Of a stretch of DNA of 64,000 nt, positions 38,412 through 56,561 are shown in pieces (the stretch's first letter is position 1; every line of letters begins with the position of its first letter). The DNA is taken from assembly GCA_020161815.1 (NCBI GenBank), contig JAIUOP010000012.1, positions 26,025 through 90,024 of the forward strand. The letters are read 5' to 3'. The stretch comes from Actinomycetota bacterium (GTDB lineage: Bacteria; Actinomycetota; Actinomycetes; Actinomycetales; Dermatophilaceae). Below the pieces are notes generated by a model that saw only the letters and a list, made by a program, of their open reading frames with translations, had not been told where the DNA came from and did not search any database. Both the position numbers and the translations under genes were made by a program.

Positions 38412-39512
38412 TCACGGGGCGAGCAGGCCAGCGACGTAGAAGTACTGCCCCTGCGGGGGTGGCACGGTGGCCGAGGCGATCCGGGTGAAGTCGGGCAGGC
38501 GATAGGTCGTCACCGTCGGGGTGCCCCGATCGACCTGGTTGACCGCGAAGAGCCGATCGCCACGGACGGCGATGCTGAGCAGGCCCGGACCGGCATCGAA
38601 GGACTGCACCGCACCGGTGGCCGTGTCGAGCCGGGTCACGGTGTGGTACTCGTTGGGGTCCCGGAAGGACGGGTTCATGAAGGTGTGCGCCACGTAGATG
38701 GCCAGCTCGTCGGCGGCGAGGACGGCCGGGGCGGGTGTCCCCAGGTCCACCTCCGACTGGCCGAGATCGCTGAGGGTCACCACGCCGAGCGCGGAGCCCT
38801 CGACCTCGGCGCCACCGGGCGTGCGGCGGACCACGGTCTTGGGGTAGTAGAGGCGGTCGCCACGCACGACGAGGTCGTCGGACCCGACGACGCCGTCGAG
38901 AGTCACACGCCGACGCTCCTTGAGGGTCGTCCCGTCCAGCTCCAGCAGGACGGCTGTGTCGGACTCGGTCCCCATCGTCGACCCGAGCGCGAGGACCGCG
39001 TCCCCGTTCTCGCGCAGGGCCGTCACCGTCAGGTCGGGGAAGGCCGACGTGGCCACGACCTTGCCGGCCCCATCACGACGGATCACCCGGGCCTCCCCGT
39101 TGACGGTGTTGGTGGTGACAAAGCCCTCGGCGTGGGGAATGACCGCCCGGATGACCTGCTCGTCGACGCGATGTCCCTCGGCCGCGCAGGCCCGGGTGTC
39201 ATAGCGAAGGACGGTCGTCCGGTCCCGGCCGGTGTCGCCATTGGACTTAAGCCACGCCGCACCCTCGGTCCGGAAGATCCCGTCGGAGGGCGCCGGGTCG
39301 AGCCCCTGGAAGGGCAGGCTCTGCCGGCCGACAACCTCGCCACCCCTGACGAAGGCGATGTCGCCGGCAGGATCCGTGCCACTCGACCAGACCAGGGCGG
39401 CGTCCCAGCCGCCGGCCGGGCAACCGGCCGGGGGCTGGGACGCGGCCGACAGGCCGCACCCCGACAACAGGGCGATGGCAGACACAACCGTGAGTACGGA
39501 CTTGATGATCAT
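38412..39512 (-). CDS. Secreted lipoprotein of unknown function
   Basis: A 366-aa protein with signal peptide MIIKSVLTVVSAIALLSGC; the lipobox LLSGC puts the acylated Cys at residue 19. The mature part is rich in beta-strand repeats of the type VLALGSTMG and LYYPKTVVRRTPGG and may form a propeller, but I recognise no family. It lies 31 bp after the peptidase gene in the same direction and probably shares its promoter near 40282. Confidence 0.75.
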   Translation of the reverse strand: MIIKSVLTVVSAIALLSGCGLSAASQPPAGCPAGGWDAALVWSSGTDPAGDIAFVRGGEVVGRQSLPFQGLDPAPSDGIFRTEGAAWLKSNGDTGRDRTTVLRYDTRACAAEGHRVDEQVIRAVIPHAEGFVTTNTVNGEARVIRRDGAGKVVATSAFPDLTVTALRENGDAVLALGSTMGTESDTAVLLELDGTTLKERRRVTLDGVVGSDDLVVRGDRLYYPKTVVRRTPGGAEVEGSALGVVTLSDLGQSEVDLGTPAPAVLAADELAIYVAHTFMNPSFRDPNEYHTVTRLDTATGAVQSFDAGPGLLSIAVRGDRLFAVNQVDRGTPTVTTYRLPDFTRIASATVPPPQGQYFYVAGLLAP

Positions 39513-39543
39513 CTGCGGTCTCCGTGCGTCGAGGTGGTCGGGG

Positions 39544-40209
39544 TCAGGCCTTGCGCCAGATGAGGTAGGTCTTCGGGGTGTCGACCAACTCCATCGGGTG
39601 GACCGCGCCGAGCCAGGCCGATGTGTTGAGGTCGACGCCGAAGTTGTCCTTGAACGAGGCCCACACCAGGTGCGAGCAGTAGAACGCGGACCGAGTACCC
39701 GTGTTGAGGTAGTTCCAGTTGTAGGGCTTGCCGCGCTGGTTGTAGCTCCAGTTCGCGGCCGTCGCGTCCTGGGTGGCGCTCGTGGTGCCGACCGAGACGG
39801 CATACGCCTGCTTCTTCGTGCTGTACCAGTTGTTGCTGCCGGTTGTGACCCCGCCGCTCAGGGACTCAACGATCGTGCCCGAGGAGTAGATGATCCCCGC
39901 GTGCCCGGTGGGGATGAGGCCCTTGAAGGCGTCGGACGTGACGAGGATGACCCCCTTGCGGCTGGGGTAGGTCCCGTAGGGCGCGAGCGCGGTGGCCTCG
40001 GCTTCGGACCTGGCCGCACTCATCGACTCCAGACCGCCACCTGCCTTGGCGTCCCGGACGATCTGCTTCTTGTTGGCCTTGGCGATGAGCGCCGCATTGG
40101 TGGCGGCGTCCTGTGCGGCCGTGGAGTCGCCCGGAGCGGCGGCGGCGAGCGAAGGCGTGGCGCACATGAGGGCGAGCCCGATGGCGACGCCGGTGAGTTT
40201 CCGATACAT
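39544..40209 (-). CDS. Secreted permuted papain-like (YiiX/NlpC-P60-type) peptidase
   Basis: A 221-aa exported protein: signal peptide MYRKLTGVAIGLALMCATPS then Ala-rich cleavage region. The catalytic domain has the permuted order of YiiX/YaeF-type NlpC/P60 enzymes: His in TGHAGIIYSSG first, Cys later in AFYCSHLVWASF, with GKPYNWNYLNT between. Likely an amidase or peptidase acting outside the membrane on cell wall, lipid or peptide. GGAGGACACAGC precedes the ATG. A -10 TAGCGT at 40287-40282 and a 15-bp near-palindrome 63 bp upstream of it match the promoter layout of the peptide-kinase operon. Confidence 0.75.
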   Translation of the reverse strand: MYRKLTGVAIGLALMCATPSLAAAAPGDSTAAQDAATNAALIAKANKKQIVRDAKAGGGLESMSAARSEAEATALAPYGTYPSRKGVILVTSDAFKGLIPTGHAGIIYSSGTIVESLSGGVTTGSNNWYSTKKQAYAVSVGTTSATQDATAANWSYNQRGKPYNWNYLNTGTRSAFYCSHLVWASFKDNFGVDLNTSAWLGAVHPMELVDTPKTYLIWRKA

Positions 40210-40281
40210 GCTGTGTCCTCCTTGCAGCGGTGGTTCGACGAGTGATGACGAGCCATGAGAATCGTTGTGGCTCAAGCCAAG

Positions 40282-40287
40282 ACGCTA
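40282..40287 (-). promoter_or_regulatory. -10 element of the peptidase-lipoprotein operon
   Basis: TAGCGT on the minus strand, about 73 bases before the peptidase start. No good -35 is present, as expected for an activator-dependent promoter. The shared site at 40350 lies 63 bp from its upstream edge. Confidence 0.45.
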
Positions 40288-40349
40288 GGGAGCAAGGGTG
40301 TTCGGAGGAAGATCTGAGGAGCTGTCCTGACCGGTCGGGGACTCACGTC

Positions 40350-40364
40350 TGGCCGATCGGTCAG
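40350..40364. promoter_or_regulatory. Candidate response-regulator site 1
   Basis: TGGCCGATCGGTCAG, near-palindromic (TGRCCGATCGGYCA). The identical 15 bp occurs in reverse orientation at 42486-42500. It lies 3 bp beyond the response regulator stop codon. It can also pair with CTGACCGGTCGG at 40327-40338 to form a terminator-like stem, so one sequence could serve both roles. Confidence 0.5.
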
Positions 40365-40366
40365 GG

Positions 40367-41017
40367 TCAGTTGCCGGGTTGGTCGACCAGCTCGAGCTCG
40401 ATGGCCCGAATGGCCGTCTGGATCCGGGTGGCGGTGCCGAGCTTGGCCTGGATCGAGGCCAGGCGGAGCTTGACCGTGGACTCCGACAGATACAGGCCTG
40501 CGGCGATTGCCGGGTTCGACTGGCCCTGGCAGACCAGCGAGAGGACCTCTCGTTCGCTGTCGGTCAACGTGACGTCACCCTCCGGCGCGGGTCGGCGACC
40601 ACGACCCAGCCGCTGGGCCGGTTCGGGAGACAGAACGTACGCGCCGCTGTGGACCGTGCGGATCGCGGACGCGAGGGAGGCCAGGCTCGAGCTCTTGAGG
40701 ACGAAACCGGAGGCCCCGGCGGCGAGGGCGGCCTGGACGACCCGGTCCTCGTCGAAGGAGGTCATGAGCAGGACGCGCGTGCTGGGGTGTGCGGCGCGGA
40801 TCAAGCTGGTCGCCTGGATCCCGTCCATCGTCGGCATCTGCACATCCATGAGGACGACATCGACCGGGTGCGTGTCGACGAACTCGACGGCCTGCGTGCC
40901 ATCGGCGCAGTTGCCGAGGATGGTGACCTGTGGGTGCTGGTCGAGGGCATCGCCCAGGGCGCCACGGACGAACATGTCGTCGTCGACGATGACGACGCGG
41001 ACCGGTTCGCCACTCAC
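40367..41017 (-). CDS. NarL/FixJ-type response regulator
   Basis: A 216-aa two-component regulator. The receiver has acidic pocket VDDD, phospho-acceptor Asp in VLMDVQMPTMDG near residue 55, and the Lys in GFVLKSS. The LuxR-type helix-turn-helix has LTDSEREVLSLVCQGQSNPAI and LYLSESTVKLRLASIQAKLG at about 150-195. GTG start overlaps the kinase stop (GTGA), so the pair is coupled. Its likely DNA target is the near-palindrome found upstream of both operons of this group (inference). Confidence 0.92.
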   Translation of the reverse strand: MSGEPVRVVIVDDDMFVRGALGDALDQHPQVTILGNCADGTQAVEFVDTHPVDVVLMDVQMPTMDGIQATSLIRAAHPSTRVLLMTSFDEDRVVQAALAAGASGFVLKSSSLASLASAIRTVHSGAYVLSPEPAQRLGRGRRPAPEGDVTLTDSEREVLSLVCQGQSNPAIAAGLYLSESTVKLRLASIQAKLGTATRIQTAIRAIELELVDQPGN

Positions 41018-42165
41018 CGTTCCTCCTCCAGCGCCAGGGCGCGATTGACCGCGCGAGGGAGGCTCACCTGGACGACCCACCGGTTCCCCATACGCCCGGC
41101 CTGCAGCTCCCCGCCCAGCGCCTCGACGCGCTCCCGCATCCCGATGAGGCCGAGGCCGCTCTGGGTGGGGCTGCCCTCCCCGCTGCGGGCGACACTGACG
41201 ACGGCGAGTTCGACGACCCTGGCCGACACGGTGATGATGACCGTGCACTGGGTGCGCGGCTCGGCGTGGCGGTGGACATTGGACAGCGACTCGTGGAGCA
41301 CCTTGGCCAGGGTGCGGTCGGCGGTGCGCGTGAGGGAGCCGACGTCGCCCTCGGTGGTGGCCGCCACGTCGAAGCCGACAGCGCGCAGGGTCGCAAGGTC
41401 GCGCTCGAGGATGGTGAGCAACGGGTCGATCGTCCAGGACCCGCCGTCGTGCAGCACCGCATCCTCGTCTTCGACGTCGATGTCCCGGCGCAGCATGGTG
41501 AGCATCCCCCGCAGGTCCTGGATCGCCTGCCGGCTCTCGTCGCCGATGGCCCGCAGGTCATCGTCGGGCCTGTGCGTGGACTGGGCCCGGTCGGCGCGCA
41601 ACGCAATGAGCGACAGGGAGTGCGCGACGGTGTCGTGCAGATCGCGCGCCACGGACAGCTGGAGACGCCGGACGGCCGAACGACGCACCTCCTCGCGCTG
41701 GCGCTCGAGTCCGTGCAGGGCCGATCCGAGCAGCCATGCCCCGCCCACGAGGACGAGGACGAAGAGGATCGCTCCCAGCGTGCCGTCGGTGGTCTCGCCG
41801 TCGCCACGGATCAGGATCATGGTTCCCAACGCCGCGACGTACCAGAGCGAGAGCAGGGCCTTGGTCCGGTGGCGACCGATGACCCCGAGGACGACGATCG
41901 GGACAAGGCAGGCGAAGACGGCGAAGGTGTCATCCGCCGGGAAAGCCAGCAGCGCGGTGAGGACGACGCCGATCGCGACCCCGGCCCGCACCGGCAGCCA
42001 ACCGCTGGCCAGTGCCAGACCGATGAGGATGATGTCTGCGACGACGCCGACCGGACCCGGCGGACGCTCCAACGAGATGACCACGACCATGAGGGTCAGG
42101 ACGATCGATGCCCCGATCGCCGCGGGCCGCTGCACCGTTGGCCCGCGGGGTCGTGGGGCCACCAT
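41014..42165 (-). CDS. HisKA_3-type sensor histidine kinase
   Basis: A membrane kinase of 383 aa from this start. Four to five hydrophobic segments fill residues 15-140 with very short loops, so the signal is sensed in or near the membrane. The dimerisation domain has the phospho-His in ARDLHDTVAHSLSLIALRA, the N-box HESLSNVHRHAEP and the G-box GLGLIGMRERVEALGG. Starts at 42201, 42174 and 42165 are possible. I prefer ATG 42165 because TAGTAT (42178-42173) lies seven bases upstream. The gene directly follows the secreted-peptide gene. Confidence 0.9.
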   Translation of the reverse strand: MVAPRPRGPTVQRPAAIGASIVLTLMVVVISLERPPGPVGVVADIILIGLALASGWLPVRAGVAIGVVLTALLAFPADDTFAVFACLVPIVVLGVIGRHRTKALLSLWYVAALGTMILIRGDGETTDGTLGAILFVLVLVGGAWLLGSALHGLERQREEVRRSAVRRLQLSVARDLHDTVAHSLSLIALRADRAQSTHRPDDDLRAIGDESRQAIQDLRGMLTMLRRDIDVEDEDAVLHDGGSWTIDPLLTILERDLATLRAVGFDVAATTEGDVGSLTRTADRTLAKVLHESLSNVHRHAEPRTQCTVIITVSARVVELAVVSVARSGEGSPTQSGLGLIGMRERVEALGGELQAGRMGNRWVVQVSLPRAVNRALALEEER

Positions 42166-42185
42166 GGCGGGCATACTAGTGAAAT

Positions 42186-42362
42186 TCAGCGTCGCGGGCA
42201 TCCGGGCAGTCGCGGCACCCAGTAGCAGATCGTGGTCGTCGAGCTGGTGGCCATCGCGCCGATCGGCTTGGCAACGTCCAGCGGTTCGGCCGTGGCCGAG
42301 GTCGCGGTCACGGTGCTGAGGGCGAGGACGGCGGCTGTCGCCAGAGTGCGCAGGATGGCCAT
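42186..42362 (-). CDS. Small secreted cysteine peptide upstream of a two-component system
   Basis: A 58-residue product with a clear signal peptide (MAILRTLATAAVLALSTVTA, cleavage expected after ATA near residue 25). The remaining 33 residues end TTTICYWVPRLPGCPRR with two Cys nine residues apart that could form a disulfide ring. AAAAGGGG stands nine bases before the ATG. It ends within or just before the kinase gene and reads in the same direction. It may be the ligand or pheromone of the adjacent kinase; the alternative is a small envelope protein of unrelated role. No homologue is recognised. Confidence 0.6.
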   Translation of the reverse strand: MAILRTLATAAVLALSTVTATSATAEPLDVAKPIGAMATSSTTTICYWVPRLPGCPRR

Positions 42363-42418
42363 GAGGGACCCCTTTTCGGCTGGTGCTGGTGGAGCGGCCC
42401 AGCGCTGCTCCTGCGGGG

Positions 42419-42448
42419 ACAGTAGTGCGGCCGGTCCACCCTCCAGAA
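42419..42448 (-). promoter_or_regulatory. Promoter of the peptide-kinase-regulator operon
   Basis: On the minus strand a weak -35 TTCTGG (42448-42443), 18-bp spacer and -10 TACTGT (42424-42419). The near-palindromic site at 42486 begins 63 bp upstream of the -10, exactly as before the peptidase gene. Confidence 0.45.
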
Positions 42449-42485
42449 GGTCGACCCGGAGGGATGAGCCATTCGGCTCAGGGGT

Positions 42486-42500
42486 CTGACCGATCGGCCA
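42486..42500. promoter_or_regulatory. Candidate response-regulator site 2
   Basis: CTGACCGATCGGCCA, the exact reverse complement of site 1 at 40350-40364. It lies about 38 bp upstream of the presumed -35 of the peptide operon, a classic activator position. Confidence 0.5.
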
Positions 42501-42525
42501 ACGCCGCCCTCGGGGAGGGACGCGG

Positions 42526-42559
42526 AAGGGCCCCGTATGCCGCGGCATACGGGGCCCTT
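42526..42559 (-). terminator. tuf terminator
   Basis: A perfect 34-bp palindrome: AAGGGCCCCGTATGCCG followed directly by its complement, ending GGGGCCCTT and a TCTCG tail. It lies 58 bp after the tuf stop (minus strand). On that strand the outer AAGGG/CCCTT gives a short U-tract. It contains two copies of GTATGCCG in inverted order. Confidence 0.75.
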
Positions 42560-42617
42560 CTCGATTCTGAGCCTCCGCGCAGGTGGGGAGCTCACGGGGG
42601 GCGGAGCCCCCCGCGCG

Positions 42618-43814
42618 TCACTTGGTGATCTTGGTGACGCGGCCGGCGCCGACGGTCCGGCCACCCTCACGGATGGCGAACTTCAGGCCCTCCTCCATGG
42701 CGATCGGCTGGATCAGCTCGACGGCCATCTCGGTGTTGTCGCCGGGCATGACCATCTCGGTGCCCTCGGGCAGCTTGACGACGCCGGTGACGTCCGTGGT
42801 GCGGAAGTAGAACTGCGGGCGGTAGTTGTCGTAGAACGGCGTGTGACGGCCGCCCTCGTCCTTGCCCAGGATGTAGACGTTGGCGTCGAAGTTCGTGTGC
42901 GGGGTGATGGAACCCGGCTTCACGACGACCTGGCCACGCTCGACGTCCTCGCGCTTGACGCCACGAAGGAGCAGGCCGACGTTCTCGCCCGCGCGACCCT
43001 CGTCGAGCAGCTTGCGGAACATCTCGATGCCGGTGGCAACGGTCTTGGTCGCGGGACCCTCGTGGATGCCGACGATCTCGACCTCCTCGTTGACCTTGAG
43101 GATGCCGCGCTCGATGCGGCCGGTGACGACGGTGCCACGACCGGTGATCGTGAAGACGTCCTCGACGGGCATGAGGAACGGCTTGTCCGTGTCACGCTCG
43201 GGCTCGGGGATGTACTCGTCGACGGCGTCCATGAGCTCGAGGACGGTCTTGCCCCACTCGGCGTCGCCCTCGAGGGCCTTGAGCGCGGAGACCTTGACGA
43301 CCGGGACGTCGTCGCCGGGGAACTCGTAGGACGAGAGGAGCTCACGGACCTCCATCTCGACGAGCTCGAGGATCTCCTCGTCGTCGACCATGTCGGCCTT
43401 GTTGAGCGCCACGACGATGAAGGGGACGCCGACCTGGCGGGCCAGGAGGACGTGCTCCTTGGTCTGCGGCATCGGGCCGTCGGTGGCGGCGACGACGAGG
43501 ATCGCACCATCCATCTGGGCCGCACCGGTGATCATGTTCTTCACGTAGTCCGCGTGACCCGGGCAGTCGACGTGGGCGTAGTGACGACCCTCGGTCTGGT
43601 ACTCGATGTGCGCGATGGAGATGGTGATACCGCGCTGCTTCTCCTCGGGCGCCTTGTCGATGTCGTCGAACGCGAACTGCGGGTTCAGGTCCGGGTACTT
43701 GTCGTGCAGGACCTTGGAGATCGCAGCCGTCAGCGTCGTCTTGCCATGGTCGATGTGACCGATGGTGCCGATGTTGACGTGCGGCTTGGTCCGCTCGAAC
43801 TTTGCCTTCGCCAC
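42618..43814 (-). CDS. tuf: Elongation factor Tu
   Basis: GTPase that delivers aminoacyl-tRNA to the ribosome, 398 aa. G1 [10 protein letters not shown]3 DCPGHADY and G4 NKAD are intact, along with the effector Thr in RGITISIAH. Domain 2/3 contacts include [14 protein letters not shown]. It is the last gene of rpsL-rpsG-fusA-tuf, 111 bp after fusA, and is followed by a strong terminator. Confidence 0.98.
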   Translation of the reverse strand: MAKAKFERTKPHVNIGTIGHIDHGKTTLTAAISKVLHDKYPDLNPQFAFDDIDKAPEEKQRGITISIAHIEYQTEGRHYAHVDCPGHADYVKNMITGAAQMDGAILVVAATDGPMPQTKEHVLLARQVGVPFIVVALNKADMVDDEEILELVEMEVRELLSSYEFPGDDVPVVKVSALKALEGDAEWGKTVLELMDAVDEYIPEPERDTDKPFLMPVEDVFTITGRGTVVTGRIERGILKVNEEVEIVGIHEGPATKTVATGIEMFRKLLDEGRAGENVGLLLRGVKREDVERGQVVVKPGSITPHTNFDANVYILGKDEGGRHTPFYDNYRPQFYFRTTDVTGVVKLPEGTEMVMPGDNTEMAVELIQPIAMEEGLKFAIREGGRTVGAGRVTKITK

Positions 43815-43925
43815 TTTGTGTCCTCCTCAGGACTCTTCTTGATGTAACGCTCGACCGGGCAGGACGAAAGCGTCGTCTGGATGTGTGAGTGGTTTTCTCG
43901 GGTGGAGACCAGCGACCAGTCTAGG

Positions 43926-46040
<2,115 letters not shown>

Positions 46041-46100
46041 TGCTTTTCGCTCTCGTTCGCTTCGTGTGGTGCGTTTCGTTTGTGGGGCTGCGCCCCGGGG

Positions 46101-46139
46101 AGGTATGCCGTCCGCTCACGGTGGGCGGACGGCATACCT
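46101..46139. terminator. Intercistronic hairpin between rpsG and fusA
   Basis: AGGTATGCCGTCCGC (46101-46115) pairs with GCGGACGGCATACCT (46125-46139) around a 9-nt loop; 15-bp perfect stem, 11 bp after the rpsG stop on the minus strand. Within an operon it can only be a partial terminator or a processing/stability element. Confidence 0.6.
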
Positions 46140-46149
46140 CCCGCTGGGG

Positions 46150-46620
46150 TCACCAGCGGTAGTGCGCGAAGGCCCGGTTCGACTCGGCCATCTTGTGCGT
46201 GTCCTCGCGACGCTTCACGGCGGCACCCAGGCCGTTGGAGGCGTCGAGGATCTCGTTCATGAGGCGCTCGGTCATCGTCTTCTCGCGACGCTGACGGGAG
46301 TAGCCGACGAGCCAGCGCAGCGACAGGGTCGTGGCGCGGTTCGGCTTGACCTCGACCGGGACCTGGTAGGTCGCGCCACCGACGCGGCGGGACTTGACCT
46401 CCAGGGTCGGCTTGATGTTGTCGAGGGCACGCTTGAGCGTGACCACGGGGTCGGTGCCGGTCTTGGCGCGGCAGCCCTCGAGGGCGCCGTAGACGATGCG
46501 CTCGGCGGTCGTCTTCTTGCCGTCGAGGAGGATCTTGTTGACCAGGGCGGTCACGACCGGGCTCCCGTAGACGGGGTCGGTGTGCAGCGGCCGCTTCGGA
46601 GCGGGTCCCTTGCGAGGCAT
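46150..46620 (-). CDS. rpsG: 30S ribosomal protein S7
   Basis: Nucleates the 30S head and represses the str operon in some bacteria; 156 aa: [58 protein letters not shown] helix, end [13 protein letters not shown]. One-base overlap with rpsL. Confidence 0.98.
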   Translation of the reverse strand: MPRKGPAPKRPLHTDPVYGSPVVTALVNKILLDGKKTTAERIVYGALEGCRAKTGTDPVVTLKRALDNIKPTLEVKSRRVGGATYQVPVEVKPNRATTLSLRWLVGYSRQRREKTMTERLMNEILDASNGLGAAVKRREDTHKMAESNRAFAHYRW

Positions 46621-46994
46621 CAGCCCTTCACCTTCTTCGCACCGTAGCGGCTGCGGGCCTGCTTGCGGTTCTTCACGCCCTGGGTGTCGAGGGCACCACG
46701 GATGATCTTGTAGCGGACACCGGGGAGGTCCTTCACACGACCGCCACGGACGAGCACGATCGAGTGCTCCTGGAGGTTGTGGCCCTCACCGGGGATGTAG
46801 GCCGTGACCTCGATCTGGGAGGTCAGCTTGACGCGCGCGACCTTGCGGAGCGCGGAGTTCGGCTTCTTTGGGGTGGTGGTGTACACACGCGTGCACACGC
46901 CGCGGCGCTGCGGAGAGCCCTTGAGCGCAGGAGTCGAGACCTTGCTCGACTTGTTCTGCCGGCCCTTGCGCACCAGCTGGTTGATGGTGGGCAA
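46620..46994 (-). CDS. rpsL: 30S ribosomal protein S12 (TTG start)
   Basis: Decoding-centre protein, 124 aa: [57 protein letters not shown]. Lys43 and the PGVRYK-loop Lys88 are wild type, so no streptomycin-resistance substitution is present. The only start that matches the family is TTG at 46994, with AAAGGAACC before it. A leader of about 270 nt runs from the promoter at 47273-47302. Confidence 0.96.
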   Translation of the reverse strand: MPTINQLVRKGRQNKSSKVSTPALKGSPQRRGVCTRVYTTTPKKPNSALRKVARVKLTSQIEVTAYIPGEGHNLQEHSIVLVRGGRVKDLPGVRYKIIRGALDTQGVKNRKQARSRYGAKKVKG

Positions 46995-47082
46995 CCTGGT
47001 TCCTTTTCGTTGATCTGGTCTGTCGTCCCGGCGCCCGGGGTGGGCGGTGCCGGTGACGTCCTTGTCATGCCGTCGGGGTCCA

Positions 47083-47109
47083 CCCCCGCGTTCGGGTGTG
47101 TCGCCGTCG
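47083..47109 (-). promoter_or_regulatory. rpsL leader motif shared with rpsJ leader
   Basis: RNA strand CGACGGCGACACACCCGAAC followed by GCGGGGG, matching the rpsJ leader segment (35127-35153) at 24 of 27 positions. It stands 89 bases before the rpsL start. Possible folds include CACCC...GGGUG. Role unknown. Confidence 0.5.
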
Positions 47110-47272
47110 GGTGCTCTCCCCTGCACTCCCCGCTCCAGCGCACACCCGTGGGTGTGAGCGTCGAAGGGGGCGCCCGGCGAGAGGTGGGCTGGCCATGCGC
47201 TGGGATCGAACGCTCGGAAGCGATCTCCGTCCCGCACGGCTGACGTCTGGTCCTAGCCAGACACGGTGTTCC

Positions 47273-47302
47273 ATGCTACCGGCGGAGGGGTTTGTCCCCC
47301 AA
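47273..47302 (-). promoter_or_regulatory. rpsL (str operon) promoter
   Basis: On the minus strand, CGATTTGGGGG with -35 TTGGGG (47302-47297), an 18-bp spacer and -10 TAGCAT (47278-47273). Same -35 type and spacing as rpsJ and rplJ. Confidence 0.65.
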
Positions 47303-47460
47303 ATCGCCGGACTCGCCGCCGGACTCGGAGCAGACTCACGGACATGACGCGACGCCGTCCCCGTCTGCGCCGGGACGCCTGAGTGTGTTCTTGGTGTGGT
47401 CCTGGCCCCACCAACACGACACCGAGTGCGCCGGCGGAGCGTCGGGCCCCAACGCCGAAG

Positions 47461-47500
47461 GGCGGGTATGCCGTGGAGCTGAGCTCCCGGCATACCCGCC
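47461..47500 (-). terminator. rpoC terminator
   Basis: GGCGGGTATGCCG (47461-47473) pairs with CGGCATACCCGCC (47488-47500); 13-bp stem, 14-nt loop, 18 bp after the rpoC stop on the minus strand. No U-tract. It isolates rpoBC from the rpsL promoter region. Confidence 0.7.
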
Positions 47501-47518
47501 CTTGGCGGTGTGGACCGG

Positions 47519-51412
<3,894 letters not shown>

Positions 51413-51474
51413 TCTGTGCTTCCTTCTCTCGTTCGTTTCTCAGTCAGGTCTGTCAGGTGGGTTGGCCGCCGGTG

Positions 51475-51524
51475 CCGTATGCCGTGGGCTCGCCTTCGCG
51501 GGAAGCCGCGCCCACGGCATACGG
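51475..51524. terminator. Intercistronic hairpin between rpoB and rpoC
   Basis: CCGTATGCCGTGGGC (51475-51489) pairs with GCCCACGGCATACGG (51510-51524); 15-bp perfect stem with a 20-nt loop, 7 bp after the rpoB stop. As rpoB and rpoC must be made in balance, complete termination is unlikely. RNA cleavage or partial attenuation is possible. Confidence 0.6.
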
Positions 51525-51531
51525 TCGCCTG

Positions 51532-55017
<3,486 letters not shown>

Positions 55018-55293
55018 GGATGGTCCTTCCACTGGCCTGGTGACTTTCAGGAGGCGGCGCCCCCACTCGCCATGGGCCCTTCGAGCAGTGGTCCAGCCGC
55101 AGCGCAGGGCACGGCGAATGGACGACTCATCGCTGAGAGGTCATGGGAGAAGATGGCGCAAGGACCGACTGTATCAAAAGCGAGCACGGAAGACCAGCCC
55201 GGTCAAGTCCCCTCGCGGGGCCCTGCGGGCCGTGCCTGTCGCTCCTGCCCTCCTGGGTCCCCCAAGGACCGTGCGAAGCGGTGCGACGGCAAA

Positions 55294-55322
55294 AGGATGA
55301 ACTCCACCTGCGCGTGAGTCAA
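55294..55322 (-). promoter_or_regulatory. Candidate rpoB promoter
   Basis: On the minus strand TTGACT (55322-55317), a 17-bp spacer and CATCCT (55299-55294). A second -10-like TACAGT stands at 55173-55168, nearer to rpoB, in TTTTGATACAGT. Two tandem promoters for rpoBC are possible. The rest of the 445-bp gap holds only the rplL terminator. Confidence 0.45.
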
Positions 55323-55387
55323 GCCACGAATGCATCACGGCGCGTCCCGGTGCTCCCGGGCTGTGGACGAGCGCGGCCGTCCGGCAG

Positions 55388-55427
55388 CAGAAGCGGGGCA
55401 GGTCCGGGTGGACCTGCCCCGCTTCTG
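55388..55427 (-). terminator. rplJ-rplL terminator
   Basis: 18-bp perfect stem CAGAAGCGGGGCAGGTCC (55388-55405) with its complement (55410-55427) and a GGGT loop, 35 bp after the rplL stop. Read-through would be needed for rplL-rpoB cotranscription, so rpoBC probably depends mainly on its own promoters. Confidence 0.75.
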
Positions 55428-55462
55428 GTGAAGGGGCGCTCCCGCTCACGCGGCAGTCGGGC

Positions 55463-55855
55463 TCACTTGAGCTCGACGGTGGCGCCGGCCTCCTCGAGCT
55501 GGGCCTTCGCCTTGTCGGCAGCGGCCTTGTCGACCTTCTCGAGGACGGGCTTCGGGGCGCCGTCGACGAGGTCCTTGGCCTCCTTGAGACCGAGGGAGGT
55601 CAGCGCGCGGACCTCCTTGATGACGGCGATCTTCTTCTCGCCGGCCGAGACGAGGACGACGTCGAACTCGTCCTTCTCGTCCTCGGCGGCAGCGTCGCCG
55701 CCACCGGCAGCCGGGGCGCCGGCGGCCGCAACGGCAACCGGGGCAGCGGCGGTGACGCCGAAGGTCTCCTCGAAGTTCTTGACGAACTCGGAGAGCTCGA
55801 TGAGGGTCATCTCCTTGAAGGCGTCAAGGAGCTCGTCGGTGCTGAGCTTGGCCAT
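55463..55855 (-). CDS. rplL: 50S ribosomal protein L7/L12
   Basis: Stalk protein that recruits translational GTPases, 130 aa. Start ATG at 55855 ([20 protein letters not shown]). An Ala/Gly hinge at about 37-55 leads to the C-terminal domain [20 protein letters not shown] and [16 protein letters not shown]. It lies 70 bp after rplJ. Confidence 0.98.
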   Translation of the reverse strand: MAKLSTDELLDAFKEMTLIELSEFVKNFEETFGVTAAAPVAVAAAGAPAAGGGDAAAEDEKDEFDVVLVSAGEKKIAVIKEVRALTSLGLKEAKDLVDGAPKPVLEKVDKAAADKAKAQLEEAGATVELK

Positions 55856-55925
55856 GATTGGCTTCCTTTCAATCTTTTCGTATGCCGTGAGTGGCGTTGG
55901 GTTGTGGCGCTGGTCCCGAGTGGGA

Positions 55926-56561
55926 TCAGGCCTCGGAGTCGCCACCCGCGGCGACGTCGGTGGCAGCCTCGGCCTCGGGGGCCTCAGCAGCAGGGGCCTC
56001 GTCCGCGGCGTCGGCAGCGGGCGCGGCGGCCGCAGCCACCGGGCCTTCCGCCTCGACCTTGGCCCGCAGCGCGTCGACCGTGCGAGCGGCCTGCGACAGC
56101 GGAGCAGCGAAGAGGTAGACCGCCTTGGCCAGCGAGGCGTTCATGGCGCCGGCCAGCTTGGCGAGGAGCACCTCGCGGGACTCGAGGTCCGCGAGCTTGG
56201 TGATCTCCGCAGCGGAGAGGGCCTTGCCCTCGAGAACGCCGCCCTTGATCACCAGGAGGGGGTGTGCCTTGGCGAAGTCACGCAGGCTCTTGGCCACGGA
56301 CACCGGGTCGCCCTCGACGAATGCGATGGCCGATGGTCCGGCCAGCTGCCCCTCGAAGGCGTCCACGCCGGCCTCCTTGGCGGCCAGCTCGGTCAGCGTG
56401 TTCTTGACCACGGCGTAGGTCGCATTGCCACGCAGGGTCGTGCGCAGCTCGGTGAGCTGGCTCACGGTGAGCCCGCGGTACTCGGTGAGGACTGCGGCGT
56501 TGCTCGAGCGGAACTTCTCGGTCAGCTCGGCGATCGCCGCCGCCTTGTCGGATCGTGACAT
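55926..56561 (-). CDS. rplJ: 50S ribosomal protein L10 with Ala/Glu-rich tail
   Basis: Base of the L7/L12 stalk and repressor of its own operon, 211 aa. Start ATG at 56561 ([20 protein letters not shown]), then [19 protein letters not shown] and [17 protein letters not shown]. About 40 C-terminal residues form an Ala/Glu/Pro tail. A leader of about 220 nt with a terminator-like hairpin precedes it. Confidence 0.97.
   Translation of the reverse strand: MSRSDKAAAIAELTEKFRSSNAAVLTEYRGLTVSQLTELRTTLRGNATYAVVKNTLTELAAKEAGVDAFEGQLAGPSAIAFVEGDPVSVAKSLRDFAKAHPLLVIKGGVLEGKALSAAEITKLADLESREVLLAKLAGAMNASLAKAVYLFAAPLSQAARTVDALRAKVEAEGPVAAAAAPAADAADEAPAAEAPEAEAATDVAAGGDSEA

Noticed and set aside
40327..40364. 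Reading the 40350 site only as a terminator stem
   Set aside because: It can pair with 40327-40338, but the same 15-mer occurs at 42486 without that partner and at the same distance from a -10, so a regulatory site is the better first hypothesis. The terminator role is kept as an alternative.
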